This document shows, in pieces, positions 1 to 12,800 of a DNA stretch of 64,000 nucleotides; the first letter of the stretch is position 1, and each line of letters begins with the position of its first letter. The stretch is taken from contig NC_064041.1 in assembly GCF_932526225.1 (NCBI RefSeq), positions 3,710,546 to 3,774,545 on the forward strand, written 5' to 3'. The notes below the pieces were generated by a model, which was not told where the DNA came from, did not search any database, and saw only the letters and a program-made list of their open reading frames with translations. The position numbers and the translations under genes are program-made. The stretch is from Nematostella vectensis. Its lineage: Eukaryota; Cnidaria; Anthozoa; Actiniaria; Edwardsiidae.

Positions 1-165
1 TTGGGTCACGTGAGATGGACTACCAGCGCTTTGGGTCACATGAGATGGGTTACCAACCGTTTGGGTCCCGTGAGATGGACTACCAGCGCTTTGGGTCACG
101 TGAGATGGGCTATCTGCCCTTTGTGTCATGTGAGATGGGCTACCAGTCCTCTGGGTCACGTGATT
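1..165 (-). repeat. 30-bp tandem repeat, apparently coding
   Basis: About 5.5 copies of a 30-base unit (ttgggtcacgtgagatggac plus 10 more) start at the window edge. Read on the minus strand in the gene A frame they give the 10-residue repeat SPSHVTQ(S/R)AG. The unit is a multiple of three, so the frame stays open. The array probably continues to the left. Confidence 0.8.
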
Positions 166-3100
166 GCCAACCCTGTGGTTAGAAGAGGTCACTATCCATT
201 GGGAATCCGAATGAGGGCTGTAAGGTCTACTCATCTCAAAAGAATCATTCATGAACTTGTCTGAATGACTTCCATCAGCGGTGCCCTGACATCGCTCGCA
301 CACTTCCTCTTTAGGTGCATTCCTAATCGCCTTTTGAAGGTCTTCAATCTCTTTCTCTAACTCGGTCTTATGCTTCCTCAGTAAGACTAATTCGTGGTCT
401 TCTCTGTTTCGCATTGAATTCAACCGTGTCACATCCGCCTGAATCTCCACCCGTTCACTTCTCAAATCCCTCAGCTCCTTTTCAAGGTCATCTGCCTCAA
501 ACCTCAGTTCTGAAGTATCATTTCTTTTTCTCCAAGTATCTTCCGCCATCGTGATATCTGTCTCAACTTTAGTCTTCTCGCTTCGCAAACTGTGCATTGC
601 CTTTTCCAAATCGCTTTTCTCTTTTCTGAGGTGATCCACTTCATTGTCGTCTCTTCTTCGCTCCTCTTTCATCACAGATATCTCAGCTTCAAGTCTTATC
701 TTTTGGCTTCGAAGGTTAGTGACTTGAACCTCTAAGTCTACCCTTTCCTTACGTAAGACATTCACGCTGTTTTCCTCCCTTATCTTCACTTCCCGTATGA
801 CCGAGATTTCCGCTTCAAACTCCGTCTTCTGACGCCTCAACGTAGCCACCGTTCTTTCCATTTGCAGCCTTTCTTTCTTCAAAACGACAACTTCTCTGTT
901 TTCAACCTGTTGCATATCACTCGTATAACATGCATTGTTCAATTCCGTGTGTTCAAAACCTTTTTCCATTTGCTTTTTTAAAGTTCTTACTTTCCGCTTC
1001 AAATCGTCCCGCTCATTTCTTAAACTCGCCAGTTCGTGGTCTTGGTCGTTCCGGTTTCTCACAGTTTCTATATTGACATGGGAGATTCTGTTAGTGTGTC
1101 TTTCGTTGTTGCGGACATCGCTTTGAGACAGGTTTGCTTGAGCATCATTTTGCTGTCGATGAAGATTCTGAATCACTTTTTCTTCTCTCTGTTTTTCTAA
1201 TTCAAGCTCTCTCAAAGTGAACTCAAGTTCGTTTACATTATTTGTTAACTCTTTCGTGCGTCTATCGAGGCTTCGTTCCTCTGATTTAAGATGTGATACA
1301 CGAGCCTTGAATTCATTAACCTCTTCTCTGAGGGCCTTTATCTCTTCACAGAGGTCTTTCCTCTCCTCCTTCATTCTCCTGACTTCTTCCTCGTGGTCTT
1401 TCAACATATTTTCCAACTGCCTTGAACCTTTTTTTTCGGCATTTTTCAGTTCAAGTTCTAAATTTTGTTTCTTTTGTTTAAGTTCCCGCACTTCATAGTC
1501 AAGTGTCTGTTTTTGCTGCTCAAGTCGACGAACACTTTCATCCACGAAATCAATCTCTAATCCTGGTGCTTCTTGTTGCGTGATCGCGTTGCGTGATTCG
1601 TAAACGCGTTCGTTAACGTGAATAGGGTTACTCCTTGTAGGTACTTGACCGTCGAACTGATCCACGCTGTTGCGTGTAGAGTGAAGGTGTCCGTTACGAT
1701 GACTCGTATCACGTGATCCAGGTGCCCTAGCCCGTCCTCCGTCCTGCTGGTCCGTGTAGTTACGTGATTCAGGTACGTGCTCGTGAGAATTGCGTGTGCC
1801 CGTTTGACCTTGTCCATCCATGTGCGGACCAGACGCCGTTGTGTGCCGCCGCGCTTGAGCGATCTCATCTTGTAGAGTGTCAGTTGTCCGCTTCAGTAAT
1901 GATATTTCATGGTCTTTTTCCATCTTTTCTCTCTTGTTCGCGGAAATCGCATCCTCAAGCTCTGACAGCTTCCGCTTGGCGGCGACTAAGCCATGCTCCA
2001 CCTCTGCCTTCTCCTTCTTCAAATAACTCACTTGGTCATCCGAGTCTGCTTTGTCTCTCTTAATGGCGGATATCTCATCTTCGACTTCGAGCTTCTTTCT
2101 TCGCAGCGTCGCCAGCTCGTCCTCAAGTTCCTCATTCTTTCGCTGTAGTGACGATAGACGCCCCTCAAGCTCTACCCGTTCCCTCTTGACGCCCTGTAAC
2201 TCCTCGTCCGTCCTTCTGATGTTTTCTTGCATGTGAGTGGCCACGTTAGTCCTTGGCCCTCCCTCTGGTAGATCTCTTGACGAGGCGTCCACAGCACTTC
2301 TTTTTACCCTTGCCAGCTCGTCTTCCAAGTCAATCTTTTCCCGTCTCAAGGCTGACATACTAATTTCCGTCTGTTCCTTCTGCAACTTGATCAAACTGAT
2401 CTCGTTCTCCTTCTGTCTTATCAGCTCCTTGAGTTGATCAACTTCAAGCTTGCTCTCACTACAAGCTCTCTGTGCCAGTTGATCCTGCGCGTATTGATTT
2501 GCCTGTTGTTGAAGGATCTCTCTCTCCCGCCCAATTTTTTCGTTTTCTTTGCGTAGCTCTAACATTGCACTCTCCAGCTCCCCGCACCTTGTTTTCATCA
2601 TCCTTAAATCCCCATCCAACTGTTGAATAACCCCACTCTGAGTAGCACTTTCGTTGACGAACTTCTGAGAAAACTCCGCTTCCAGGCTGTACCTCAGTTC
2701 CTCTTTCTCGTGGATAAGCTTCCTGTTTAACTCTTCTTTCTCTATTTCAAAGTGTTGCCTCAACTCAGCGTTCTTTTCCACTAAAGTCGACTCAATTTGA
2801 GAGTTCTCTTTACGTAGTAGGATCACTTCCTCTCTTAGCTCCGACATGGTTGACTCCATGGCGTCTTTGTCGTGTTCCAGCAAGTTATGGTATTTCGCTT
2901 CTAGTTTAGCCTTCAGGTTTCTTCTTTCTTCAGAATGTTTCCGCTCCATCTGTGCTATTTCATCCTCGTAGTGTTCCTCAAGCCTGCGCTTCTCCTCTTT
3001 GCATTTCCTCTCCACTTCCTTTTTATCCTTTTCCAAAGTCTCCAAGTCATCTTGAAGCTTTTTATTAATGGTCTTCAACACTGAAGTTTCATTTTGAAGT

Positions 3101-4104
3101 TTTAAACTAAACTCTGATTCCAAACTGAATTTCATTGAATTTCTTTGCTCGGCAAAGGTATGCTCCATTTCTCGAATCTCTTTCTCAAATCTTTCGATTA
3201 TGATATCTTTTTCTTGGCTCAAGCTTTCATTGAGTTCTCTTAACTGTAATGTCAGATTCATTATATCTCCCTGTAGGTCGGTAATATTCTCCTCGTACTT
3301 GACCTTCTGTCTTTCCAGTTGAGCACTATACTTCTCGTCTAATTGTTTCTTATATTCGTGAAACGAATTCATCTGCCGTTTTTCCAGTTCATTTTTCTCT
3401 CTTTCAAAGCTGATTTCACATTTTTCTTTTTCTGTTCTTATTTTACTTTCCAATTCCCGTTTCTGCCATTGTAACTCAGAAATCGTGCTTTTCAACTCCT
3501 GTAGACTGCTTTCATATCCACTTCTTTCTTGTTCCAGTTTGTGAGTATAATTTTCCTCCAACTTTCGTTTCATTTCGCGTTTCTCGGATAGAAACTTTCT
3601 CTCTAAGACTTCGCGCTCTTTCTCGTATTTGTCCTCTAAGTCTAAGTCAGGCCGTACGGCGCTTTCAAGCGGACAATTGCTCATTCTCATGTACACCTCT
3701 GCGATTTCCCGGACAAGATGATTATCAATGTCAATGGAGTTCGTCTGGCGGCTTGACGTTACTGCATTAACGCCAGCAGAGTTTTCTAACCCTGAATGGA
3801 GATACGCCATGGAGCCACGTGACCCATAGCCAGTTTCGCTTCCCGTGGAGGCAATCCTCGAATTTCCCGCGCTCCCTCGCTCCATTTCTAGTTGACGAAG
3901 CAAATGTATTTTTTCTCTCTGGAAGTCTTCTTTAATGCGAGTCAGCTCTTCCTCGTGGCCCTGTGATAGCAAGTCTTTCTCCAGGAGAAACCCTCTGACA
4001 ATGTCTTGTATTTCTTGCCGGTGACTTTCCCTGTCTTCTAGTTGATCCGAGTCGTCATCCGACGAGTCCACGATCACATCCGAGGCCGCCTCACCGCTCG
4101 ACAT
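1..4104 (-). CDS. Gene A: giant coiled-coil protein, 3' end beyond the left edge
   Basis: An uninterrupted minus frame runs from ATG at 4104 to base 1 (1368 codons). An in-frame TGA lies 10 bases upstream of the ATG, so the start is firm; the stop is outside the window. The N-terminus (MSSGEAASDVIVDSSDDDSD) is acidic and serine-rich, then Gly/Ser-rich to about residue 145. Long Glu/Lys/Arg/Leu heptads follow, broken by a Gly/Arg/His-rich non-helical linker at about residues 745-850. From about residue 1050 to 1230 a unit of the type LRKERVDLEVQVTNLRSQK recurs. Near residue 1268 is a CxxC (CERC), then a low-complexity tail and 10-residue SPSHVTQ-type repeats. It looks like a structural or scaffold coiled-coil protein; no enzyme, EF-hand or motor domain is seen and the family is not recognised. 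It lies downstream of gene B on the same strand. Confidence 0.85.
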   Translation of the reverse strand, partial: MSSGEAASDVIVDSSDDDSDQLEDRESHRQEIQDIVRGFLLEKDLLSQGHEEELTRIKEDFQREKIHLLRQLEMERGSAGNSRIASTGSETGYGSRGSMAYLHSGLENSAGVNAVTSSRQTNSIDIDNHLVREIAEVYMRMSNCPLESAVRPDLDLEDKYEKEREVLERKFLSEKREMKRKLEENYTHKLEQERSGYESSLQELKSTISELQWQKRELESKIRTEKEKCEISFEREKNELEKRQMNSFHEYKKQLDEKYSAQLERQKVKYEENITDLQGDIMNLTLQLRELNESLSQEKDIIIERFEKEIREMEHTFAEQRNSMKFSLESEFSLKLQNETSVLKTINKKLQDDLETLEKDKKEVERKCKEEKRRLEEHYEDEIAQMERKHSEERRNLKAKLEAKYHNLLEHDKDAMESTMSELREEVILLRKENSQIESTLVEKNAELRQHFEIEKEELNRKLIHEKEELRYSLEAEFSQKFVNESATQSGVIQQLDGDLRMMKTRCGELESAMLELRKENEKIGREREILQQQANQYAQDQLAQRACSESKLEVDQLKELIRQKENEISLIKLQKEQTEISMSALRREKIDLEDELARVKRSAVDASSRDLPEGGPRTNVATHMQENIRRTDEELQGVKRERVELEGRLSSLQRKNEELEDELATLRRKKLEVEDEISAIKRDKADSDDQVSYLKKEKAEVEHGLVAAKRKLSELEDAISANKREKMEKDHEISLLKRTTDTLQDEIAQARRHTTASGPHMDGQGQTGTRNSHEHVPESRNYTDQQDGGRARAPGSRDTSHRNGHLHSTRNSVDQFDGQVPTRSNPIHVNERVYESRNAITQQEAPGLEIDFVDESVRRLEQQKQTLDYEVRELKQKKQNLELELKNAEKKGSRQLENMLKDHEEEVRRMKEERKDLCEEIKALREEVNEFKARVSHLKSEERSLDRRTKELTNNVNELEFTLRELELEKQREEKVIQNLHRQQNDAQANLSQSDVRNNERHTNRISHVNIETVRNRNDQDHELASLRNERDDLKRKVRTLKKQMEKGFEHTELNNACYTSDMQQVENREVVVLKKERLQMERTVATLRRQKTEFEAEISVIREVKIREENSVNVLRKERVDLEVQVTNLRSQKIRLEAEISVMKEERRRDDNEVDHLRKEKSDLEKAMHSLRSEKTKVETDITMAEDTWRKRNDTSELRFEADDLEKELRDLRSERVEIQADVTRLNSMRNREDHELVLLRKHKTELEKEIEDLQKAIRNAPKEEVCERCQGTADGSHSDKFMNDSFEMSRPYSPHSDSQWIVTSSNHRVGNHVTQRTGSPSHMTQRADSPSHVTQSAGSPSHGTQTVGNPSHVTQSAGSPSHVTQ

Positions 4105-6843
4105 GTTAACTCTTCACAAGTTTCTAAACCAAGAAGGAAAGATATAAGCAGCAAACTGGGCAACCCATCGCCATCTTATGCAAATGATAGTATTTGAGTA
4201 TTCAAATTTAACGGCTATTTGAGCTGTTCTTCAAACAAGTCGCTGGATTTAAATTTGAATATATCTATGTGTTGTAACTAAGCAAAGTTTCCGAATATGG
4301 CTGCTAAAATGACATATTATTTGAATATGTTTGCTTTTTATTTCATGTGGCACTGTTTAGGCTCCTGATACTTGCAATAAAGGTGAAAATAGGCCAAATT
4401 AAGACTTCTATGATTAATCTACTGAATCTACTGAACATCTTTCAGAACGCATTTTTCATCGAGAAAATGGTCGTTATGGAAATGTAGGCATCCATATGAA
4501 TATGCAATATCAGATTTGATATTTTCTGAAGCCTTTATTTTTCTTTATTTAACACACTTTTTTTTTTTTATAAAAAGAACAATGATGCAAACCTGAAATT
4601 GTTGTTCGGTTATTAAGGCAATGCAGGTGCATCAAGATCGATAGCAAATTAGTTGGGAGATAAACCTTATGGTTGTGATTAAATGTTTTTGTTATAGTTT
4701 TTAGCGATACTTGATTCATCATATATACCATAATATGCCATAAAGCATATTATTACTCTGAGGAAGGTGGAATTTAAATGACTAGAATGACCATTGCATG
4801 TCATACTACGTAATTTATTCTATATTAAGTCTATAATGTGCGCCAATATAACAGGCACTCAAGGTCAGACTATTTCATTGGAAATGTATGCTTATTTTGG
4901 GAAAGAGGATTTTCGCAATTAGCTTTGTTTACTAAATTATTACTTTCATTTCCGAGGTACTATATTTTAGCGACGGTATAATAAAAATGAGTCGACGAAA
5001 TATTTTCATGGTTGTAAGGATGGCGTTCCTAAAATCGACAAGGAGCATTACCCACAATCCACCTCAAAGCACACGGTCAAGTTCAACAGCAGAATTCGGA
5101 AACTTACAAATCTTGAAAATCCTAATGATTCATTCTTAGGGTTTTAGCAAAAGGGCTTAGCTTTTCTGATATTGAAGAATTAATTAACAAAATATTGTAC
5201 TTTTTTTACGTAACTATTTTAAGTAACTGATTTCCCAAAGCTGTTGAACCAAAGGTACCTGAAAAGTCAAGGGAATCGTACTTGGATCCCCTGCTCTGAG
5301 TTTTGAATCTGTTTGGCCAAAATGATAAGCGCATCTTCTCAAAGTAAGAAAGACGGGAATAGCTATCAACAAGCTCTCAAAAGTTGAAATGCTTTCATGA
5401 ATGTACAGTTTCTGATGTTTTCCCGGTGGAATTATGTTCAACTAAAAATATCCAAACTGAAAGTATCTTATATGTATATGTTTTTCTGTTTCATTTCTGG
5501 AAAATATATTTTTCAAATGTTTGAAAATTCGTAGTCTAAAGAGATGCTATGACGATATCATCTAAGTTTACTACAAGCATGCAGCACTTATCCACCGTTG
5601 TTTTTAGAATGAATGTACACTTGTGAATTTTAGCAAATAAAAATGAACTTTTCCTACCTTGCATTTGTGCTGCTTTTATCAATTATAGCGGGTTTTCCCA
5701 TCCATTTTCGTAAAAAAATCTCTCCTTTCTCCACAGACGCTACCTTCCGCTGCTGTTGGAGTTGTTTGACAAGCGGACAGGTAATAGACGGCTTCTGATT
5801 GGCTAAAGCTTTCATGGTATGTATTAATATTGCATTTCAATGGCTTTTCAGCATCTTCAAAGCTGGCAAGTGTTTTCTGGAGTCGCTCCAAGCGTCTCTG
5901 GTTACATCCCGTTATTCATCGTCAAAACACAGCCAAACCTCAAAACACTGCAACTACTTGATATAACAAGCAGTAATTTCAGCACGTGTCACCTTCAAAG
6001 TAATCATCATTAAGGACCGCATGTTTTGGATATCCTACGATATCCACCTTCCCTCTGTTCAGTTTTATCGCTATTACCATACTTACTTTAGTACAAAATC
6101 GGTTTCCTTCAGCAGTTTCCTAAACTGCTTCTTGGGAGTCACATTTTATTTATACTCCTTTCGTTAATTCAGGTTCGATTGCAAGAAAACGGCTTGCTAA
6201 GGGTCACATCCGTCAAACTTTTCTAAAGTGGCACGATAATGCAACCCTGCGCCTAATCTAGGCCATTGAAAAAAAGCTGAATTGAAAGAAATTTTATATT
6301 TTTTTATTCACAGCAATTAAGTTTATCCCCATTTACTTAAGATACATAAATATCAGGAAAATAATACATTTCACAAGTTTTGTAGTTTGTAATACCCTAA
6401 TGATGATAAATACATCGGACATGGCTTGTGGATCTTGTTGCTTCAACGGTATTTTGAAGAAATATAACTATTGTATATCGGGTGATATGCCACACACTTT
6501 TTGCACTGGGAATTCTTAGGAGTCGGCCTTTTTGGTACGACGTCCGTTTGAGCCTGGTAATGACCCCGCTCTGTTTTATAGAGTAACGTACCTTCCTATC
6601 TACAAAGTACAGTGTTTTATTATTATTGATTGTATTAATAGTATTAGATAGTATTGATAGAAGTTTTTTTTATATTAAAGATATTTGATAAATCAATGCT
6701 TGGCATGGATAAGTACGAAAATGTAATTCTTTCGTGTAATCATCAAATTTTTTTAGCATAGTTTCACTATTGTACGTTGTATTGTCGTTTTTTTTCTAGA
6801 GAAAAGTTCAAAATAGAACGCTTGAATATCAAATACTAGTGTG
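4105..6843. other. Intergenic between genes B and A, AT-rich
   Basis: No convincing coding exon is seen. Because both flanking genes are on the minus strand, this interval must hold the promoter and 5' UTR of gene A and the 3' UTR of gene B. A minus-strand AATAAA lies near 6613-6618, about 230 bases past the gene B stop, and could be its poly(A) signal. Short open frames at 5214-5441 and 5679-5891 have no supporting features. Confidence 0.5.
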
Positions 6844-9800
6844 CTATGTTTCAAAGCTTGACTCTAAGTCTGACTCTAAGGTTTCCTCAGGGACAACCTT
6901 TGTTTCATTATTGGAATTATGTTCTTCTTCTGATGACGGTTCTCCTGATGACACTCGATCCTCTTGGTCTAACAGCCTTCTTTCAGAGATGGATTCTACA
7001 GAATAAGCTCCAACAAGAGTGTCTTTTTCTGGAAATATAAAAATAATCCTCATCCCATGTTCAATCAATAATATGCATTTGGGCGTTAGTAGTTGTTGCT
7101 GGGTAATGAGAAACAAAATTCGTTTGTTTAACGTAGACGAAACTTGGGACACTTCCACGGTGAGACATGCACCAACACACTGCACCACACAAGCTGTACC
7201 TATGGACCACCTGCACAGTGCGCCATGCACTAACACACTGCATAACACAAGCTGTACCTATGGACCACCTGCACAGTGAGCCATGCACTAACACACTTGA
7301 CCACACAAGTTGTACCTAGGGACGACCTGCACAGTGAGGTATACACTAACACACTGCACCACACAAGCTGTACCTAGGGACCACCTGCACAGTGAGACAT
7401 GCACCAACACACTGCACCACACAAGCTGTACCAAGAGACCACTTGCACAGTGAGCCATGCACTAACACACTGCACCACACAAGCTGTACCTAGGGACGAC
7501 CTGCACAATGAGCCATGCACTAACACACTGCACCACACAAGCTGTACCAAGAGACCACTTGCACAGTGAGCCATGCACTAACACACTGCACCACACAAGC
7601 TGTACCTAGGGACCACCTGCACAGTGAGACATGCACCAACACACTGCACCACACAAGCTGTACCAAGAGACCACTTGCACAGTGAGCCATGCACTAACAC
7701 ACTGCACCACACAAGCTGTACCTAGGGACGACCTGCACAATGAGCCATGCACTAACACACTGCACCATACAAGTTGTACCTAGGGACCACCTGCACAGTG
7801 AGCCATGCACTAACACACTGCACCACACAAGCTGTACCAAGAGACCACTTGCACAGTGAGACATGCACCAACACACTGCACCACACAAGCTGTACCAAGA
7901 GACCACTTGCACAGTGAGACATGCACTAACACACTGCACCACACAAGCTGTACCAAGAGACCACTTGCACAGTGAGACATGCACCAACACACTGCACCAC
8001 ACAAGCTGTACCAAGAGACCACTTGCACAGTGAGACATGCACCAACACACTGCACCACACAAGCTGTACCAAGAGACCACTTGCACAGTGAGACATGCAC
8101 CAACACACTTCACCACACAAGCTGTACCTAGGGACCACCTGCACAGTGAGGTATACACTAACACACTGCACCATACAAGTTGTACCTAGGGACCACCTGC
8201 ACAGTGAGCCATGCACCAACACACTGCACCACACAAGCTGTACCTAGGGACCACCTGCACAGTGAGTCATGCACCAACACACTGCACCACACAAGTTGTA
8301 CCTAGTGGCCACCTGCACAGTGAACCATGCACTAACACACTGCACCACACAAGCTGTACCGAGGGACCACCTGCACAGTGAGCCATGCACTAACACACTG
8401 CACCACACAAGCTGTAACAAGGGACCACCTGCCAGTGAGACATGCACCAACACACTGCACCACACAAGCTGTAACAAGGGACCACCTGCCAGTGAGACAT
8501 GCACCAACACACTGCACCACACAAGTTGTACCTAGAGACCACCTGCACAGTGAGCCATGCACTAACACACTGCACCACACAAGCTGTAACAAGGGACCAC
8601 CTGCACAGTGAGCCATGCACTAACACACTGCACCACACAAGCTTTACATAGGGACGACCTGCCATGCACTAATACACTTCATAACACAAGTTGTACCTAG
8701 GGACCACCTGCACGGTAGTGAGCCATGCCCCAACGCATTGCACCACACAAGTTGTACCTAGGGACCACCTGCACAGTGAGCCATGCACCAACACACTGCG
8801 CCACACAAATTGTACCTAGGGACCGCCCGACCAACTGCAGTAGTCTGCACTTACCCGGAAAGCTCATATTTATTGCATCCTCTTCTGTTCCAAATACGTT
8901 GTCCTTCTCTTTAATGGAACCGCTTGTTGTTTCACTACTAGACATTTGGCGTTGCTGTGAAGTATTTGAGCGGCTCACACTAAGATGATGCACTACGAAT
9001 GATTGGTTGTGCGTGCCTATTGGTTGGTCTGGCAAATTCTTTACGCTGATTGGTTGATTGTTTAGATGTTGCATGCTGATTGGTTGATTTTGTCGCGCCT
9101 TGTTTATGAGCTCTGGTGAGAGTTGCTCCAGCCTGGTGACTTTCTGTTGAAGCATTTGCACCTCGTTCTGAAGGACGCGATTTCTTTGTGCCGTCATGCT
9201 GCTTCTGTTAACTTCCACCGTGCTCTGGAAATGGAACACAGAAAGATGCAGTTAAATTTCCCCTTTAAGGAGACATTGCACTATTTAGGATTGACTTTAC
9301 TATTGATTCGTTAAACTAAAAAATAAAACCTTTAGCCATGCGGAATAGCCAAGATAACCATCCAGGTTTATTAAGTGACGGTTGATCTATCAGATAAATA
9401 TGATATCGTGGTTCACCTCATAGAGCTGATGGAAATGGGTTGAAAATAGTACTTTTAGGTTTTGAAACAAGCTGTACGTTTACTCAGTTCTTTGAATCGG
9501 ATGTGAATCAATTAGATCCTTTGCATTTGATAAAGTTAACAGGAAGATTTTTAGTTAGTGTGGTTTTCCGCGTTTTATAAAATTTTCTTGCTTCCAGCAT
9601 ACGAGTAGCCCTTTAACAGAACTTATGCTAAATCCCAGGCAAATACCTTGATCCCTATCCTACTATCCCTATCCTATATCACAAAAAATGGTATTAGATT
9701 CCAAGATAAAAACTCAGATATTCGGACATGATTGGGTAGAAAACGTGAACGATTTGAGTTTATCTCTGAGCTTTAGCAACCCAAGGTAGTCACTTTGTAA

Positions 9801-12800
9801 AAGAAGCAAGACGTGGCAGAAGTATTGAAGTGTTAATCAAGTCTTCGGCGACGCTCTCTGTTGGCTCTATACTATACGCCTACTGAGACCCTCACTAGAC
9901 TCTGCCGTGGCGGCTTCATAACTTTCACCCAGGTGACACACAGAAACTCTCCACACATGTTCTATGGCAAATACTATAGCCCCTTAAACTCTTCCTACCC
10001 AAGAGCCCTTGTATATCCCGTGGTCTTACCCTCGAGTCCCTAAAACTTTGCATTCTAAGCCCCATCATTTCCTGTAGCTCTTCCCTCTCTTGGTCCAGTC
10101 TCTCCTCTAGCGCATTTCTCTCAGTCTCGAACTCTGCCTTCATCATGGCCTTCTCCTGTCTGTAGCGTGTTTTAAGCGCAAAAATGTCTTCCATCAGCGT
10201 CTCGTTCTCGGCCTCGAGGCTTGCGATCTTATCTTCGTAGTATTTCTTGTCTCTCTGGAGTTGGTTCTGGTACTCGTACTCGAGGCGTGTGATCACCTCC
10301 TTGTTGGTAAGGCTGTCTAGGCCTTGAATTGAATCAGATCTGAAAAAGCAAAACCAGCTTGTGGTTAAACGATAGAATATGACCGACGTACTCTTTAATG
10401 ACCTCATTTTTGTGGCGACGTTCAAAGTGGGAATAATCAAGAATGCTTTTTATATAATTAAGCTGAAAAAAAAAACTAACCACCTTCTTTCCTGTAACAA
10501 ATCATGGCCAAAATATAAAAGTCCATTTGGAAATTTTATTTAATCGTTGTCCCAAATCCTTGTCTTTACATTTATTTTCATATCTAAACACTGAATGTAG
10601 TGATGGGAGGCCTCTCCATTTCAAATGCTGCAATGGTAGCTTTACTTGACATGTTGCACCATTGGCATCTTTCCCGGTGCAATAGGCTTTCACTAAGCCA
10701 TGGTGAATTTACCTGACTTTTCAGGAAATCATTCAGAAACATGACTTGAAAGTTTACCTTGTGTTGTTCTGTAGCTGTGTCTGCAGTTGCTTTCTGTGGT
10801 CTCTTAGACGGGATATCTCCTGCCTCAGGCTCTCCAAAGTACTTTCAATGTTTTGTTTTTCTATGTGTAGTTTCCTTTGATATTCCTGATCAAGAGAATC
10901 TCTGAATTCGTCTTGCTTTTCAATTAGCGTCTCCATTTCGACTCTCGACTCATGTAGCAAATCTTCAAGCTCGCCCTTCTCCGCTTTGAACTTGTTTTGC
11001 AGCTGTTCTATTTTCATTTCGTATGCTTCCATCTGTGAACTCATTTCGTTTATTCTTTCCTCATATTTAATTGTCTCATTTTTTAATTTCTCCCTCATAA
11101 CCTCCTCCGCTAGCATTTTACCCACCTCTTTGCTCTTCTCCAAGGAATCCTCAAATTGCTTGCGTTCATTTTCGAAGGAATTCTGCAGGTCCCCTTTGCT
11201 TCTCTTGAAGCTTTTTTTCATCTCTTTCTTCTGTTGCTTAACCTTGTCTAGTTCCTTGGTCAAAGCTTGAATTGTTGTAGTTAAAAGTTTCTTTTCCCTC
11301 TCTGCTCTTGTTGCTGTCTCAGTGCGCTCTTTCTCTGCCTTTGTAAGTTCTTCCTTGAGCACTCCCAGCTCTTGTTCAGCTCTTTGCTTTTCTATTTCCA
11401 ATTGATTTTCAAAGTCTTTTATTTCCTCTCTGTAAGCCTGGACTTCCTCAGCAACAGTGTCTTGAAGCTTGAGCTCCAAACTGGCAACCTTAGAGGCAAG
11501 ATGTTCCGCAAACTCCGTTTTCATTCGTTCTTGCATTTCTTCGTTGTTTTTCGTAAGTCTTTCCTGCAGTTCCATTTTCTCTGTTTCGAGCTTCGCTGTC
11601 AGTTCATCCAACAATGCTTCATACCGTTTTGACGTCTGTTCCAGTTTATCGTTCAAATCATGTTCAATATCCATGGCTCCCTCAACAGCTTTCTCAAGTT
11701 CCTCCGATAGGCTTCTTCCTTCTTCTTTTGCATGACACAGCTCTCCCTCCAGGTCTTGGATTCTTTCTGTGAGCTCATTTATCTTGTTTTGCTTTTCGCC
11801 TACTTGCAATCCCAAGTTCCTGTATTCCTCAGCCATCTTCTTAAACTCCTGATCATCTACGGCTGCCCCTTGTTGTACTGCGAATACGTTGGAAGTCACT
11901 TGTTCTTGAAGTTGTACCTCAATTGTAAGATTTGGTATCATGCTTTCCTTCCTAGTATCATTTCCTACTCCGTCATTCTCTCCTGGCTTAATTGGGATGT
12001 TTTCTTCAGTACTATATGAGCTTCTTGGTGAGATATAGCCATCTCGAGCTCCCAATTGTATCGCCTTGCCATCGGTATCATCAATCGTTAAAGCTTCTCT
12101 TAGCGTGGGGTCACTGTCATGGCTGTCCAAAGACTCTTCAACACCTGGCTCGGTCTGCAGGAATGAGTCCTGCATTATTGTAATACGCGATTCTTCTGAA
12201 TCGCCTCTAAAGGTCGGTAGTTCGTTATTGCTTATATTTCTGACATGTGGACTTTGCTTTGCGTTTTTGCCGTCGCTTTCTCCAATGTGAACACCTTTCA
12301 AGATTTTATCAGCATCGTGCGCACTAAAGACGCCATCCTTCAACCCACTTGCAGTTTCTGTCATTTCCGAGTTTTTCGTTTTTTGAATATCTATCTCTTC
12401 AACTAGTTGCCCCATTGCTTTCTCCGTTTGTCTCTCCCGTTCTTTTTCTTCATAAGATGTCTCCATTTCTTTTATTTTATTAGCGAAATCTTTGATTTCT
12501 TTTGCAAGATAGTCGTTTTCCTTCTCCAACTCGTTGATCCTATCGTTCAATTCGTCATTTTCTTTTATAATCTTTTCCTGCTTTTTCTGTAATTCGTTTC
12601 TTCGCGTAGAAACGTCATCTAATTCGTCCTGAAGCTCTTCAATCTGTTTCTCGAGCTCTCGTCTCCTCGTCTTCTCCTTGGCCATGTCTTCAAGCCTTTC
12701 CTTGAGGTATCTCACCTCATCTTCAAGGTCTTTAATCTTACCCTTCATAGACTCGCTCTCGTACAAACTCTGCTTCACATGCGGTGACGCCACGCCATTT

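Noticed and set aside
7061-8664. Many frames in both directions rich in Cys/His/Trp
   Set aside because: Products of the 58-bp intronic minisatellite of gene B, with no splice or start support.
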